50,348 nt of DNA from a virus, in IMG/VR virus record IMGVR_UViG_3300020394_000989, positions 1-50,348 of that record. The stretch is one strand, 5' to 3'. The translations under genes and the position numbers were made by a program. How positions within the stretch are numbered: the first letter of the stretch is position 1; each line of letters opens with the position of its first letter. Shown here one piece after another: positions 17,458-29,800 of the stretch. The notes beneath the pieces were generated by a model. That model did not search any database, was not told the origin of the DNA, and worked only from the letters and a program-made list of their open reading frames with translations.

Positions 17458-17622
17458 ATGCGTAGAGAATTATATACAATTCTCCATAAGGGTCAAGTTC
17501 TTGCTGAAGGCTTGACCCAAGAGGAATATTTTGATAAACTAGCAGACCTAGCGGAGGATTTTTATTCCGCTGGTGCTCCGAATCCCTCGGAGCTTGATAC
17601 ACAAATTACTACAGAGGATTAA
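17458..17622 (+). CDS. Small acidic protein, 54 aa
   Basis: MRRELYTILHKGQVLAEGLT, then QEEYFDKLADLAEDFYSAGA and an acidic end. ATG 17458 starts two bases after the upstream stop. It probably belongs to the glycosyltransferase message. It could be a small regulator; no function recognised. Confidence 0.55.
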   Translation: MRRELYTILHKGQVLAEGLTQEEYFDKLADLAEDFYSAGAPNPSELDTQITTED

Positions 17623-17624
17623 TT

Positions 17625-17771
17625 ATGGCACGGTCGAAAGTCGGTCTATTGGGCGAAACCATGATCGAGTCAAAACCGAAAAAGACTCGTCAGGGGCAAG
17701 GGAAGAATACGAAATATGCCGCTTCTTCTCGTAACAACAAAAAGAAAGTATATCGTGGGCAAGGTCGATAA
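17625..17771 (+). CDS. Small basic conserved cyanophage protein, 48 aa
   Basis: MARSKVGLLGETMIESKPKK, then TRQGQGKNTKYAASSRNNKK and KVYRGQGR. This Lys/Arg/Gly-rich sequence with TRxGxG..TKYAA.SRN and YRGQG belongs to a small family I associate with many cyanophages. Nucleic-acid binding is suggested by charge. It overlaps the next gene. Confidence 0.7.
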   Translation: MARSKVGLLGETMIESKPKKTRQGQGKNTKYAASSRNNKKKVYRGQGR

Positions 17772-18324
17772 TTTATTTCCTACACCATTTTATAACGCAA
17801 AATTAGGATTAAATTTAAACCTACTTGAATCTGAGTGTTATAAGCATAAAGAAAAAGATCCTGGTGTCAGGCGTTCTAATGCTTCAGGATGGCAATCCAA
17901 TCATATTACGTCAGATGGTATTTTAGATAATTCATTGATTCATGGTATCATTGAATCTGCCAATGAATTTTGTGGAATTATTGAAATACCGCCTGTAATG
18001 CTTGATATATTATGGATTAATATTAATCCTAAGTATTCCTATAATCAATGTCATACACATCCAGGATCTGTTCTATCTGGTGTTTATTATATAAAAATAC
18101 CAGATCAATCTGGTGATTTGGTATTCATTAATCCATATGATACTATAATTGATGCGTCAAGGAATATGAATGGTGGTGTTAGTGTTTCTGATTCAATGTA
18201 TAGGATCACACCACAGGAAGATCAAATATTAATCTTTCCTCCATGGACTCAACATTTGGTAGAACAAAATTTATCTGATGATGATAGAATATCTGTATCA
18301 TTTAACTTTGTTCATCATATGTAA
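17716..18324 (+). CDS. 2OG-Fe(II) oxygenase
   Basis: This 202-residue protein has the double-stranded beta-helix metal site of 2-oxoglutarate/Fe(II) dioxygenases: QCHTHPGSVLSGVYYIKIPD supplies a His pair (His113 and His115), and PPWTQHLVEQN supplies His180. The 2OG-binding Arg191 follows in DDRISVSFN. It fits a family common in cyanomyoviruses. It would hydroxylate a protein, nucleic acid or small molecule with O2 and 2-oxoglutarate. The conserved part begins VDNLFPTPFYNAKLG at about residue 17, so a GTG start at 17755 is possible. It overlaps gene 17625. The substrate is unknown. Confidence 0.8.
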   Translation: MPLLLVTTKRKYIVGKVDNLFPTPFYNAKLGLNLNLLESECYKHKEKDPGVRRSNASGWQSNHITSDGILDNSLIHGIIESANEFCGIIEIPPVMLDILWININPKYSYNQCHTHPGSVLSGVYYIKIPDQSGDLVFINPYDTIIDASRNMNGGVSVSDSMYRITPQEDQILIFPPWTQHLVEQNLSDDDRISVSFNFVHHM

Positions 18325-18327
18325 AAA

Positions 18328-18335
18328 AATAAATA
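18328..18335 (+). promoter_or_regulatory. Late promoter-like AATAAATA
   Basis: One mismatch to TATAAATA, just after the oxygenase stop and 53 bases before the ATG at 18388. It is likely the first late promoter of the structural region. Confidence 0.45.
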
Positions 18336-18387
18336 CTGATGAGGGATAGAAACCCCTATAAAAGTTCTGATTTTTATCAGGAGTAAC

Positions 18388-18534
18388 ATGGGAAATTCAC
18401 CTGTAGACAGAGATCAAGACTACATGTATAAAATGTGGGGCACTACTGCTTTGATTACTGATTATTGGACAAAACCACATAAAACAAGTGATGCACCTGA
18501 AGAATTAACTGAAGAAGAGCAAAATCAACAGTGA
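18388..18534 (+). CDS. Small protein before gp25, 48 aa
   Basis: AGGAGTAAC before the ATG is a strong ribosome site, and a small CTGAT/ATCAG hairpin (18367-18380) sits next to it. The protein is MGNSPVDRDQDYMYKMWGTT, then KPHKTSDAPEELTEEEQNQQ, with a disordered acidic tail. It directly precedes the late promoter for gp25. Role unknown; it may be a virion or assembly protein. Confidence 0.55.
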   Translation: MGNSPVDRDQDYMYKMWGTTALITDYWTKPHKTSDAPEELTEEEQNQQ

Positions 18535-18537
18535 AGG

Positions 18538-18545
18538 TATAAATA
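18538..18545 (+). promoter_or_regulatory. T4-type late promoter, exact TATAAATA
   Basis: TATAAATA lies 25 bases before the ATG of gp25, in the short gap after gene 18388. It should start transcription of the baseplate operon using the phage late sigma factor. Confidence 0.85.
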
Positions 18546-18569
18546 AATTCAGAAAAATCTACCCCTGTA

Positions 18570-18971
18570 ATGGCATCTCCAAGGGTTTCCAGAGCGTTCA
18601 AGGACATAAGTTTCTCCTTTGATCCACATCCAGTATCAAAGGATCTTCCAATTATTATAAATGAGCGTGCTATTGTGCGTTCTGTTCGTAATTTGGTCGA
18701 AACTATTCCTACTGAACGCTTTTTTAATCCTACATTAGGTACTGATATACGTTCAAGTCTGTTTGAATTAGTAAATTATGGTACCGCAACTGTTATAAGG
18801 GATCAAATTAAGGATACTGTAGAGTTTTATGAGGATCGAATTGAAAATTTAAACATAAAAGTAGATCCACAACCTGATAATAACTCCTTTAATGTTACAG
18901 TTTTCTTTGATATTGTAGGATTAGATTTACCAACACAAGCCTTTTCATTCATTTTAGAGGCAACGCGATAA
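18570..18971 (+). CDS. 25: Baseplate wedge protein gp25
   Basis: The product is part of the baseplate wedge around the tail tube of a contractile tail, near gp6. The sequence fits the gp25 (lysozyme-like fold) family: FKDISFSFDPHPVSKDLPII, then IVRSVRNLVETIPTERFFNP, GTDIRSSLFELVNYGTATVI, and a C-terminal beta region (NNSFNVTVFFDIVGL). The length of 133 residues is close to T4 gp25 (132). The late promoter is upstream, and gp6 follows four bases after the stop. High confidence from motif and order. Confidence 0.92.
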   Translation: MASPRVSRAFKDISFSFDPHPVSKDLPIIINERAIVRSVRNLVETIPTERFFNPTLGTDIRSSLFELVNYGTATVIRDQIKDTVEFYEDRIENLNIKVDPQPDNNSFNVTVFFDIVGLDLPTQAFSFILEATR

Positions 18972-18974
18972 AAA

Positions 18975-20876
18975 ATGCCTTTTACTCAGTTTACTAACCT
19001 AGATTTCGATCAAATTAGGGTCCAAATCAAAGATTATCTCCGTGCTAATTCAAATTTCACGGATTTTGACTTTGAAGGGTCTAATTTTTCCGTCTTAATC
19101 GATACTTTAGCATATAATACTTACATTAACGCATTTAATGCGAACTTGGTAGTAAATGAATCGTTCCTTGATGGAGCAACAGTTCGTGAAAATGTGGTTT
19201 CTTTAGCAAGAAACATAGGATATGTACCACGTTCCAAGAGTTCAGCAAAGGCGCAGGTTACATTTACGGTTCCCGTAACTACTAGCAGTAGTTTTATCAC
19301 TCTTGAAGCAGGTTTAGTGTGTATTGGAGCAGTAGATAACACCTCTTATCGCTTTTCTATTCCAGAGAACGTATCAACCACGGTTGTCAACGGTGTAGCA
19401 CAGTTTGGAACTGCCGAAAAACCATTAGAAGTGTATCAAGGATCAGTATTATCCACTCAATTCTTGGTGGATCGCACTGAAGATCAACGTTTTATCATTG
19501 ATAATCCGAATGTAGACACTTCTTCCATCAGAGTATTTGTAAAAGGAAGTTCTGATTCTGGTTTAGGTAGAGAATTTCATCCTGTTAGTAATATTCTTAA
19601 CATTGACAAGAATTCTGAGATCTTTTTACTACAGGAAGTTCAAGAAGAACGCTATGAATTGTTGTTTGGTGATGATTACTTTGGTAAAAAATTAGAAAAT
19701 AACTCAGTAGTTACCGTTAGATATATCGTAACTGATGGTGCTGCCGGAAATGGACCATCATTGTTTGATTTTCAAGGTAATTTTGTTGATGAAAGTGGTA
19801 TTAGAGTCATACCTAGCGCGTCAGTCCCCATTACAACCGTTCAGAAGGCGATCAACGGTGGTGAGATAGAGAGTTTATCATCAATTAAATACTTCGCTCC
19901 TAGGATGTATTCCGCGCAGCACAGAGCGGTTACATCAAGAGACTATGAAGCGATTATTCAATCAATATATCCTAATACAGAATCTGTAGCAGTCGTTGGT
20001 GGAGAAGAGTTAAGTCCACCAAAGTTTGGTACCGTTCAGATTAGTATTAAACCAAAAAATGGAACATATGTTTCTGATTTTGATAAGCAAAATATATTGA
20101 ATAAGTTGAAACAATATTCAATAGCTGGTATCAATCAGTCTATTGTTGATCTTAAAGTTCTTTATGTTGAACTAGATTCAACCATTTACTATGACGATAA
20201 CAAGGTTTCAATTGTTGAAAATTTAAAATCTGATATAACAACAGCATTAACATCTTATTCTAAAGATGTTGATATGAATCGTTTTGGTGGAAGATTTAAG
20301 TATAGTAAGATATTACAACTGATTGATAGAGTAGATAATGCGATTACTTCTAACATCACAAAAATAAAAATTAGAAGGGATCTTAAAGTTCTTAAGAATC
20401 AATTCGCTCAATATGAATTATGTTTTGGTAACAGATTTCATGCCAATCCAGATGGATTTAATATAAAGTCAACTGGATTTAAGATTGCTGGCGAAAAATC
20501 AATAGTATATCTTACAGATACACCAACTGATACCAGCAAAGGTATCATGTCAATTGTTAAAATTGGTAAGGATGGTAAGATAGATGTTTTAGCAAAAGAA
20601 GTTGGAATTGTTGATTATATGAAAGGAGAAATTATTCTCAATACAATTAATATTGTAGAAACATCATCACCAAACGATATTATTGAAATTCAAGCATTCC
20701 CAGAATCAAATGATGTTATTGGTTTGAAAGATCTATATGTCTCATTAGACATCCCACATAGTAAGATAAATATGACAAAGGATGTTATCGCATCAGGTGA
20801 AGACATTTCTGGCGTCTCATTCACTAGAGATTATTATACTTCAAGCTATTCCAACGGAGATTTAGAGAGGAAATAA
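18975..20876 (+). CDS. 6: Baseplate wedge protein gp6
   Basis: gp6 forms the ring that joins baseplate wedges around the hub. At 633 residues this protein is similar in length to T4 gp6 (660). The N-terminus FTQFTNLDFDQIRVQIKDYL and NLVVNESFLDGATVRENVVS, and then LARNIGYVPRSKSSAKAQVT, fit the J/gp6-like family. Middle regions (VPITTVQKAINGGEIESLSS, then FAPRMYSAQHRAVTSRDYEA) and NTESVAVVGGEEL match the wedge core. It lies between gp25 and the giant protein, as in T4-like cyanophages. It is co-transcribed with gp25. Confidence 0.92.
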   Translation: MPFTQFTNLDFDQIRVQIKDYLRANSNFTDFDFEGSNFSVLIDTLAYNTYINAFNANLVVNESFLDGATVRENVVSLARNIGYVPRSKSSAKAQVTFTVPVTTSSSFITLEAGLVCIGAVDNTSYRFSIPENVSTTVVNGVAQFGTAEKPLEVYQGSVLSTQFLVDRTEDQRFIIDNPNVDTSSIRVFVKGSSDSGLGREFHPVSNILNIDKNSEIFLLQEVQEERYELLFGDDYFGKKLENNSVVTVRYIVTDGAAGNGPSLFDFQGNFVDESGIRVIPSASVPITTVQKAINGGEIESLSSIKYFAPRMYSAQHRAVTSRDYEAIIQSIYPNTESVAVVGGEELSPPKFGTVQISIKPKNGTYVSDFDKQNILNKLKQYSIAGINQSIVDLKVLYVELDSTIYYDDNKVSIVENLKSDITTALTSYSKDVDMNRFGGRFKYSKILQLIDRVDNAITSNITKIKIRRDLKVLKNQFAQYELCFGNRFHANPDGFNIKSTGFKIAGEKSIVYLTDTPTDTSKGIMSIVKIGKDGKIDVLAKEVGIVDYMKGEIILNTINIVETSSPNDIIEIQAFPESNDVIGLKDLYVSLDIPHSKINMTKDVIASGEDISGVSFTRDYYTSSYSNGDLERK

Positions 20877-20879
20877 AAT

Positions 20880-23800
20880 ATGTCGCATTTTGAGAAGAGA
20901 GTGCAACTCAATAAAATTATTGAGAGCCAACTTCCTGAATTTTTGGTAACTGATTTCCCAAAGGCAGTCGAATTTTTCAAGCAATATTACATTTCCCTAG
21001 AGAATCAGGGAAGTAGTGTTGACTTAGTTGATAATCTTGATCGCTACATCAAGATTGATAATTTGATACCTGAAGTTGTTGTAGGTAAAACATTACTCTC
21101 TTCATCAATTGATTCTACAGATACCACAATTACTGTGTTATCCACAAAGGGATTTCCTGATGATTATGGTCTTCTCAAAATAGATGATGAAATTATTACA
21201 TATACATCAAAAACTGATACTACGTTTTTAGGATGTATTCGTGGATTTAGTGGTATAACTGGATATGATGATACTACAAAGGCATACTTTACTAATACGA
21301 ATAGGCAGAGTGTAATCTTTGAGGACACCGTAGCGGCATCACATACTGCGGATTCGTCTGTCCAAAATCTTAGTGCTTTATTTTTACAAGAATTTTATAA
21401 AAAATTAAAAACAACATTTACTCCAGGTTTTGAAGATAAAGATTTTGTTAGTGATTTAGATGTAGGTAATTTTGTCAAACATGCTAGAGATTTTTATCAG
21501 TCTAAAGGTATTGAAGAATCAATAATAATTCTATTTAAAGTTCTTTATGGAGTAACAGCAACTGTAATTGATCTTGAGGAAAGATTATTTAAGCCTTCTT
21601 CAGCAAATTATATTAGAAGAGAAACTGCTGTTGTTGAAAGTATATCAGGGAATCCATCAGAACTTAGGGGACAAACAATATTTAAGTCAAATGATTTGAG
21701 CACGAGTGCTTCTGTCTCTGAGGTTGAAGTTTTTACTCGAAATGGAAGAACTTTCTACAAACTAGGTTTATTTGTTGGATATGATGATCGTGATTTAATT
21801 GAGGGATTTTTTAGTATCCCTGGTTATTCCAGAGCTTTAGAACCTGTTTTTATTGGTGATACTGTAATTAATGTAGATTCTACTATTGGTTTTCCAGAGA
21901 GTGGAACATTAATTTCTGGGCAAAATAAAATTACATACACCTCCAAGAGTATTAATCAATTTTTTGGATGCTCTGGTATTAACTTTTCAGTAAATGTTGA
22001 TGCTGGTCATACTGAAGCCATCATGTTGGGTGGTCCTGTTCGAGCAGATGAAACTGTATTTGGATATGGAAATGGCGATATTAATAATAGAATTGATTTG
22101 CGTTTAACTGGAGTTCTTTCTGATTTTGTTTCTCTGGAAGATATTCCGTTAATGGAGGATGAAGAAACTCTTTTGATTGAAAATATTGGTGAAGTAATTG
22201 ATAATCCAGATACAGACAAAACTTATAAGCAGGTCTTTGCTAATTCTTGGAAATACAATACTAGTACAAGATTTGATGTCAAAGATATTCAAGCGTCAGT
22301 ATTTGTTCTATATGATGATATTGATAAATCTCAACTGAAAAAAGGTGATGTTGTTGATATTTTATTAGGAAGTAGTGACTATGCAGCGGTTGGTATTAGT
22401 AGCATTACTGGTGAAGTTATTGTTCACACAGATGCTATAGTTGATTCTGTTAACACTTCCACAAAAGAAGTAACATTATCAAATCTTAATCAGTTTACTC
22501 CTGATATTAATAGGACTTATAGTATCAGAAGAAAATTATTTAAGGCAAGAAGTTTAACAACTCCTCTAAAGGATGGTAATAATACTTATATTTCAGATAC
22601 TCTGAATGTATACACTACAGACAATGAGGAATTTGGTTATGCGGCATCATATTCATTACCTAGTTACGAAATTAATGATGAGATTGTTGAATCCACAATT
22701 CCAAATGGTACTAAAACTTACTTAGAAGGTTACGATAATTTCTTTAAAAGTTATTCGACGATTGTATTCTCAGAACCCGTAAAATTTATTGATGGCGATC
22801 AGGTATTATATACTGCTACAAATCAATTATCAGGTTTAATCTCAGGTGAGAAATATACTGTAAAGGTTATTGATATTAACAAGATAAAACTTTTTGCTAC
22901 TAGTATTCTTGTTGCTACAAATGACTTTGTTCGTTTTACTGAAAATTTAAATCCTGGAAGTCACACTTTCACACTTGATCGCCATGAAGATCGTATAATT
23001 TCTCCTAAAAATATTTTAAGAAAGTTTCAACTATCTAATTCCACATCAGAAGGAAAGGTCGAGAAGAGAAATCTTGGAAATATTGGTATGATGGTTGATG
23101 GTGTTGAAATTACAAGTCCACAATCAACCGATAATATTTTCTTTGGTCCCATCAGTTCGTTTGAAGTTCTTAATGGTGGTGATGGTTATGATATATTAAA
23201 TCCACCAAATATTACAATAAGCGCAGGAGCAGGAAGCACTGCTTATGTAGAACCAGTTGTTCAGGGTATCGTAAAATCGGTTCTTGTAGATCCACAAGAT
23301 TTTGATGTAGATGAAGTTCTTTCAGTTACACTTACTGGAATGAATGGTGAAGGTTGTGAATTAAAACCAATCATGGGGAGAAGATTCCGTGAGATTGAAT
23401 TTGATTCACGTCAATTATCTCTTGGTGGTGGAATTGATATTAATGATGAAACTATTACATTCAGAGAACCACACAATTTAGATGAAGGGCAGATCATCGT
23501 TTATAATCAAAATGGCAATACTCCATTAGCAGTTGGTGATCCTGGTGATCCAACTAATACTACAACAGGTAGTTTAGCAAGTGGTGATGAATATGCTGTA
23601 AAAATAATTAATCCAACTACTATCAAACTTCATGCTACTACTGGTGATGCTTTAGCGGGAATCAATACGATAGGACTGACCGAAACTTCTAATGGCATTC
23701 ATATTTTTAGAACCAAAAGAAGAAATAATTTGAGAGAGGTAAGAGTAATAAATTCTGGTTCTGGATTTACGTATAGAAAATTAAGAATTAAACCAAAAGA

Positions 23801-26800
23801 TGTTTCTATTGAATATGATTCTATTATATTCAATAACCATGGATTTGAACATGGTGAGGTTGTAGAATATTCATTCACTGAAACTGGTATAGGTGGATTA
23901 GACGTATTACGTAAATATTCTATTGATAAAATTAGTTCCGATAGATTTAGATTAATTGATCTTGGTCAAGATGGATCATTAACAACCGATTTAGTGAGAG
24001 GTAAGTATGTAAATCTTACTAGTGTTGGAGCAGGATATCACATTTTCCAATATCCACAATTGAGTATAGTTGATAATTCTACATTTACAGGTGGAGTACA
24101 AAAGACATTCGAATTTACTCCAATTATTGAGGGTAAAATAATTGATGCGTATATGTATGAATCAGGAACTGGATATGGATCAACAACATTAAATTTACAT
24201 AAAAAACCTGTAATTTCTATTTCTAAAGGAAAGAACGCTCAACTAGCACCAATTATTTCTAACGGTAAAATCAAGGCAGTTCAAGTCCTAAGTCGTGGTA
24301 ATGATTACATAACACCACCAGAATTAGTTGTAGAAGATACATCAATTCCTGGTGGAACTGGTGCTATTATTAGACCAGTCATGGTTGATAATAAAGTTGA
24401 CTCTGTAGTTGTTATCAACGAAGGTTTGGGATACAATCCAAATACAACTTCGATATATGTAAAGGAAAGAGGTTTAGGTGCTAAATTTGGAGTAAGAGTT
24501 CGTAATTTACAAGTTAATGATGCTGAGAGATTTGCTACTCATGCTAGAAATAGGCAGGTCAAAATATTCTCAAGTTTTAGCAAGAACAAGAGTGATGATT
24601 CTTTAGTATATGGAATGTACGGATATTCTGAGGATCTTGCTAAAGGATATTTTGAAAATCTAGATGGAAATCATTCACCAATTATTGGTTGGGCATATGA
24701 TGGTAATCCAATTTATGGTCCATTTGGATATGCTGATCCTGAAGATATTCAATCTGGTGTTAGAATATTAACCTCTTCATATAAACTCAATACTGGAATT
24801 GTTTCTGATAGACCATCCTCTTTCGCATCTGGATTCTTTATTGATGACTATCAATATGATGCTAGTGGTGATTTAGATGTTCATAATGGAAGATTTTGTA
24901 AAACACCAGAATTTCCAAATGGAATTTATGCGTACTTTGCTACAGTTGGAATAAGTCAACAGTCTCCAAAGTTTGAACCACAATATCCATATTTTATTGG
25001 AGATAGTTATAAATCAAAAGTTATTGAAGAAAACTTTACTTTAGATCATACTTTTGATTTCAATAATTCAACTCTTTCTAGAAACACTTTACCATATAAT
25101 ATTAATAAAAAATATGCTAATTATGACTTCATCAATGAGGGATATGAATCTTTTGAGCAGCAATCAAGAGTTAAATCGATCACGAAAGGTGATATTGATG
25201 AAGTTAAAATTATTCAAGGTGGAACAGGGTATAAGTTAAATGATAGAGTTAATTTTGACCTTGAAGGAACTGGGGGAGTTGGTTTAAGAGCAGAGGTATC
25301 TGAACTGGTTGGGGCAGCAATAACTTCAATTAACACTACTTTGGATCGTTATGAGGGTGTTGTATTTGAATGGAAGAGTGATAGAGAGGTCATAGCTTTT
25401 AATCGTACTGGTTTTGAATTTATTAATAATGATAATGTTCTTGTAGGTGGATTATCAACATCAGTAACATCACTACCTGGAATTAAAAATATTGGATTTA
25501 GTACTGAAACTGTCAAACTATCCGGCGATGTTTCTTCATATTCAGCACTTCCCTTTGGAAAATCTGAAGATATTTTTGTTAATAGAAGATTCAATAATGT
25601 ATCTGCAGGAAGTTCTGTAGAGATTATTTCTTCAAATGGTACAGAAATAGTTACCGTTCTTAATGATTTTGGTAATGGTGTCTTAAAAATTCATAGACAT
25701 GCTGCAGCAGGTGTAGCACATACTGCTACTTCAATATTAAATTTAAAAAATGATAGTGCGATTTTAAAAGTAAAAACTAAAAAATTCTCATCTGAGAGAA
25801 ATTCTTTAGCATACTTTAATGCTAATAATTCTATTGGTGTTGGAGTAGGAACTGGATCTGTATATACTTTTGAAGTAGGAGGAACTCCAAAAACTGTTGC
25901 GATTCCTCCACGTCAAATTTACATTCCAAATCATCCATTTAAAACAGGACAAAAACTTACATTTACAAAATCATTTGATCCTACAGTTACTTCAATAATA
26001 GTGGGTGATGATAACGCTCAAACTAATACTTTCTCTATTCCAGATACAGTAACTAGAACCTCTGATGTATATGTAATTAACAAAGGTAGAGATTATATTG
26101 GATTAACAACTTCTGTAGGATTGACTACGACTGGAAATGGTCTTTATTTCTACTCTAATGGTAGTGATAATTCGCAGTACTTGCTTGAAACAAATAAGGA
26201 GCAGATTACTGGTGAAGTAAACAAGGTTGTAACTACAGTAAGTTGTGGCACAACTCATGGATTAAGTGAGAGTGATGAAATAAAGATGACTGTTATTCCA
26301 AACACCATTGTTGGAATTGGAACCACAGCAGCAGTTACACTTAAGTTCAATAAGGATGAGCAAAAAATTCTAATCAATCCAAATACAATCCCTGCATCAT
26401 CTATCAATACTGTAAATAACACAATCACTATCGAAGATCATGGATTTGAAACTGGAGATAAAATTTATTATGAAAGTAGTCAACCTGCCACAGGTCTTTC
26501 TGTAGGATCTTACTTTGTAATTAAAAATTCTTCAAGTGAGTTTAGATTAGCAGAAACTAAGTATGAGACTTATTCAGAAACAGAAAAGGAAGTTAATATT
26601 ACTAATGCTGGAACTGCTAGCCATACATTCTCTCTGATCAACCCACCAATCGATGTAGTAAGAAATGGGGATTTACAATTCATTTTATCAGACTCATCTC
26701 TACAAGGATATAGACTCAAAATTTTCCGAGAGAAAGAATTTATCAATGAGTTTAATTCCTCTTATGATACTAGAGATTCTAATGTAAAAACCAGTGGAAT

Positions 26801-29800
26801 AATTGGCGTTAATACTTCATCGTTAACAATATCATATTCTGAAAATATTCCATCAAATTTATTCTATACTTTAGAAAAAGGAAGCTATATTAGCACATCA
26901 GATACTGATGTAGCAAATGCTTGTAAAATTAATTATATTGATAGTGAGTATAATGGATCCTTCAATATATTTGGCGTTGATGATAGAACATTTAAGTTCT
27001 CTCCATTTAGAATGCCAAAAGTTTTTGATTATATTGATACTCAGTGTGATAAACTTGAATATAGTATTAGATCTTCAAAAAATGAAGATTTAGATGGAAC
27101 CATATCAAAAGTTGAAATTTTATCTAAAGGATTTAAATTTGAAAGTCTCCCTCGATTTATCAATGTAAGTTCTGGATCTACAAGTGATTCTAATGTTGAA
27201 AATGGTGTAAATGCTAATTTAGTAGCAATATCAACTTCAATTGGTAGAATTAAAAAAGTTAGATTTAGAGATATTGGATATGATTATCCTTCAGATAAAA
27301 CCTTAAGACCAGATGCTTTTGTCCCACCAATTGTAAGATTGGATAATCTGGATACAATTGATGAAATTGATATTGAATATGGTGGAGCAAGATACTTAAG
27401 TGATCCTGATTTAATTTTATGGAACGAAACAAAACAATCTGTATATGATTCAACATCTTTAGTTGCTAGTGCTCCAAACGGTGCTGTTTCTAGTGTTGAA
27501 CAACTTGGTCCATTATTTGGATTGGATTCGGAACCACATAGAATTATTGCTATCAATAACTCTAATGGGGTCGGTATTAGTTCAATGACTACCAGTGCTG
27601 CTGGAATCGCCACATGTACACTTTCAACTCCTATCTTAGGATTTACTAATGCTCCTTTTGAAACCGGTGATTTTGTTTTCACTGAAGGCATTCAGATGGC
27701 AACGTCGGGTGATGGATATAATTCTGCTGATTATGGATATAAGTTCTTTAAAATTATATCCTATCAGAATACAAGTCCAGCAAAATTAACATTCAAACTG
27801 GCCGATGAAGATGATGTGATACTCACATCTAATCCAGGTATAGCAAAAACTATACAATCTGGATACGCAACTCTTGTAAACAAGAAAAATTATCCAATAA
27901 TTAATGTAGTTCAAAAGAGATCCAGTTTCTCTGTTGGTGAAAAATTATTTGTTGACGCCGGAACAGGATTTACTAGCACGGATTTAATTATATCTCTAGT
28001 TAGAGATGATTACATCAAAGTTGTTGGTAGATATATTTTACGCAAAGGATTTAGAATAAAAGGTCAAATAAGTGGTTCAATTGCTGAAGTAGTTGATATT
28101 GATAAAAAGCGTGCCAAGTTTACAATTGATTATGCGTCAAGAACTGATAATGGATGGAGTGATGATATTGGAATGATTAGTGAAGATTTCCAAGTAACTC
28201 CTGATAATGATTACTATCAAAATCTTTCATATTCAATTAAGAGTCCAATAACTTGGAAGGATCTTTCTGGTCCAGTCAATAGCATACTTCACCCTGCAGG
28301 TCTGAAAAACTTTGCCGACGTAGGAATTTCTTCTGTAGGATCTTTCCAAGCAGGTCTTGGCGCTACTACAACTTCATTAGTTGTTCTAGATGTTCTTAGT
28401 GAAGAGCGTGTTGATGCCATCAATAATTTTGATAATGCTGTAGATGATGGACCAATTCAGAGTAGAATCGGCAATTTCTTACAATCAAATACTTTACAGA
28501 TACAAAATAGAAAATTAACTGATTATACTGAATGTAGAACTAATAGAGTTTTGTTCCACGATGATATTAGTTCTCAATTCTCAAGTGATGGATTCAAAGA
28601 TCTATTTTCCGAAATTGAAGAAGTTTCTCAATTAGAGAATCATATTAGATATACAATACAAATTATAGATCCTGATACTTCTGATGTTCAATTATCTGAA
28701 GTTGTTCTACTATCAACAAAAACTGATACTTATCTATTTGAAAAATATTCGTCTTTCACCAATGAAAGGTTAGGATTTTTTAGAGCGGATATTGATACGG
28801 ATGGTAGAAAAACCTTTATCTTTGAACCAACTGATCCATATGATAGAGATCATGATATTAAATTAGTTAAAAAATCATATCTCTATCAAGATCTTCCAAC
28901 TGGAGACTCTGGTGTTGGAAAAACTTCTTTTGGATCGGTTGAATTTACAGGTTCATTTGTCTCTGGTATTAGTAGTGTTGGACCATATGATCCACAATTA
29001 GTTGGATCGGGAACCACTAGTATCAAAACTATCGCATCATTTGATTCAAGCAATTTTAACGGAGCTTTTGCTTCTATTGAAATTTCAGATAGATTTGATA
29101 AGGTTCCTGATCAATATGTTGAGGCGTTTGTTGATTTTGATGGGACGGATACTTATCTTAGCGAATATTATTTTGATACAGTAACACAATCATATAGTGC
29201 CTCCTCAACTGGTATTATAAGTGCTGATTATGATGCCTCTGCAGGTATTGTTTCTGTTAGAGCAAGAAATATCGCTACAACTTCTGAGGGACCAGTTTTT
29301 GATGTCCGTTCAAATATTATCGGGTTTGCTGCCACAACTGCAGGAATTGGAACATATAGATTCTTGCTTAACAATCAACCTCCAGGTAATGAAAGAAGTG
29401 CTAGGTATGAATCCACAGTTGGTTTTGGCACAACAGCAGTTTCTCTCGGTAGATTTGATATTAATACAGTTTCTTCATCTAATTCTATTGTTCGCGTTTC
29501 TTCCGGAAATACGTCATCAATTCATCAAGTTGCATTGATGGCAAATAATTTAAAGTTAGAGTCATATGTTGTACCAGGACCATTTACAATAACAAACGGA
29601 AATGTTGGGTTGGGGACATTTGGAACAAATATAATTGGAAATGAATTCTTCCTGAATTTCTATCCTGATCCTGGATATAATGTTGAAGCACAATCTATGA
29701 ATGAGGTGTTCTACAGAGCATCTGACTTTGATAATCAGGCATTGGATCTTGAATATGGTCCAGTAAATCAAAGAGTATTCTTATCAGCATATGATGGATT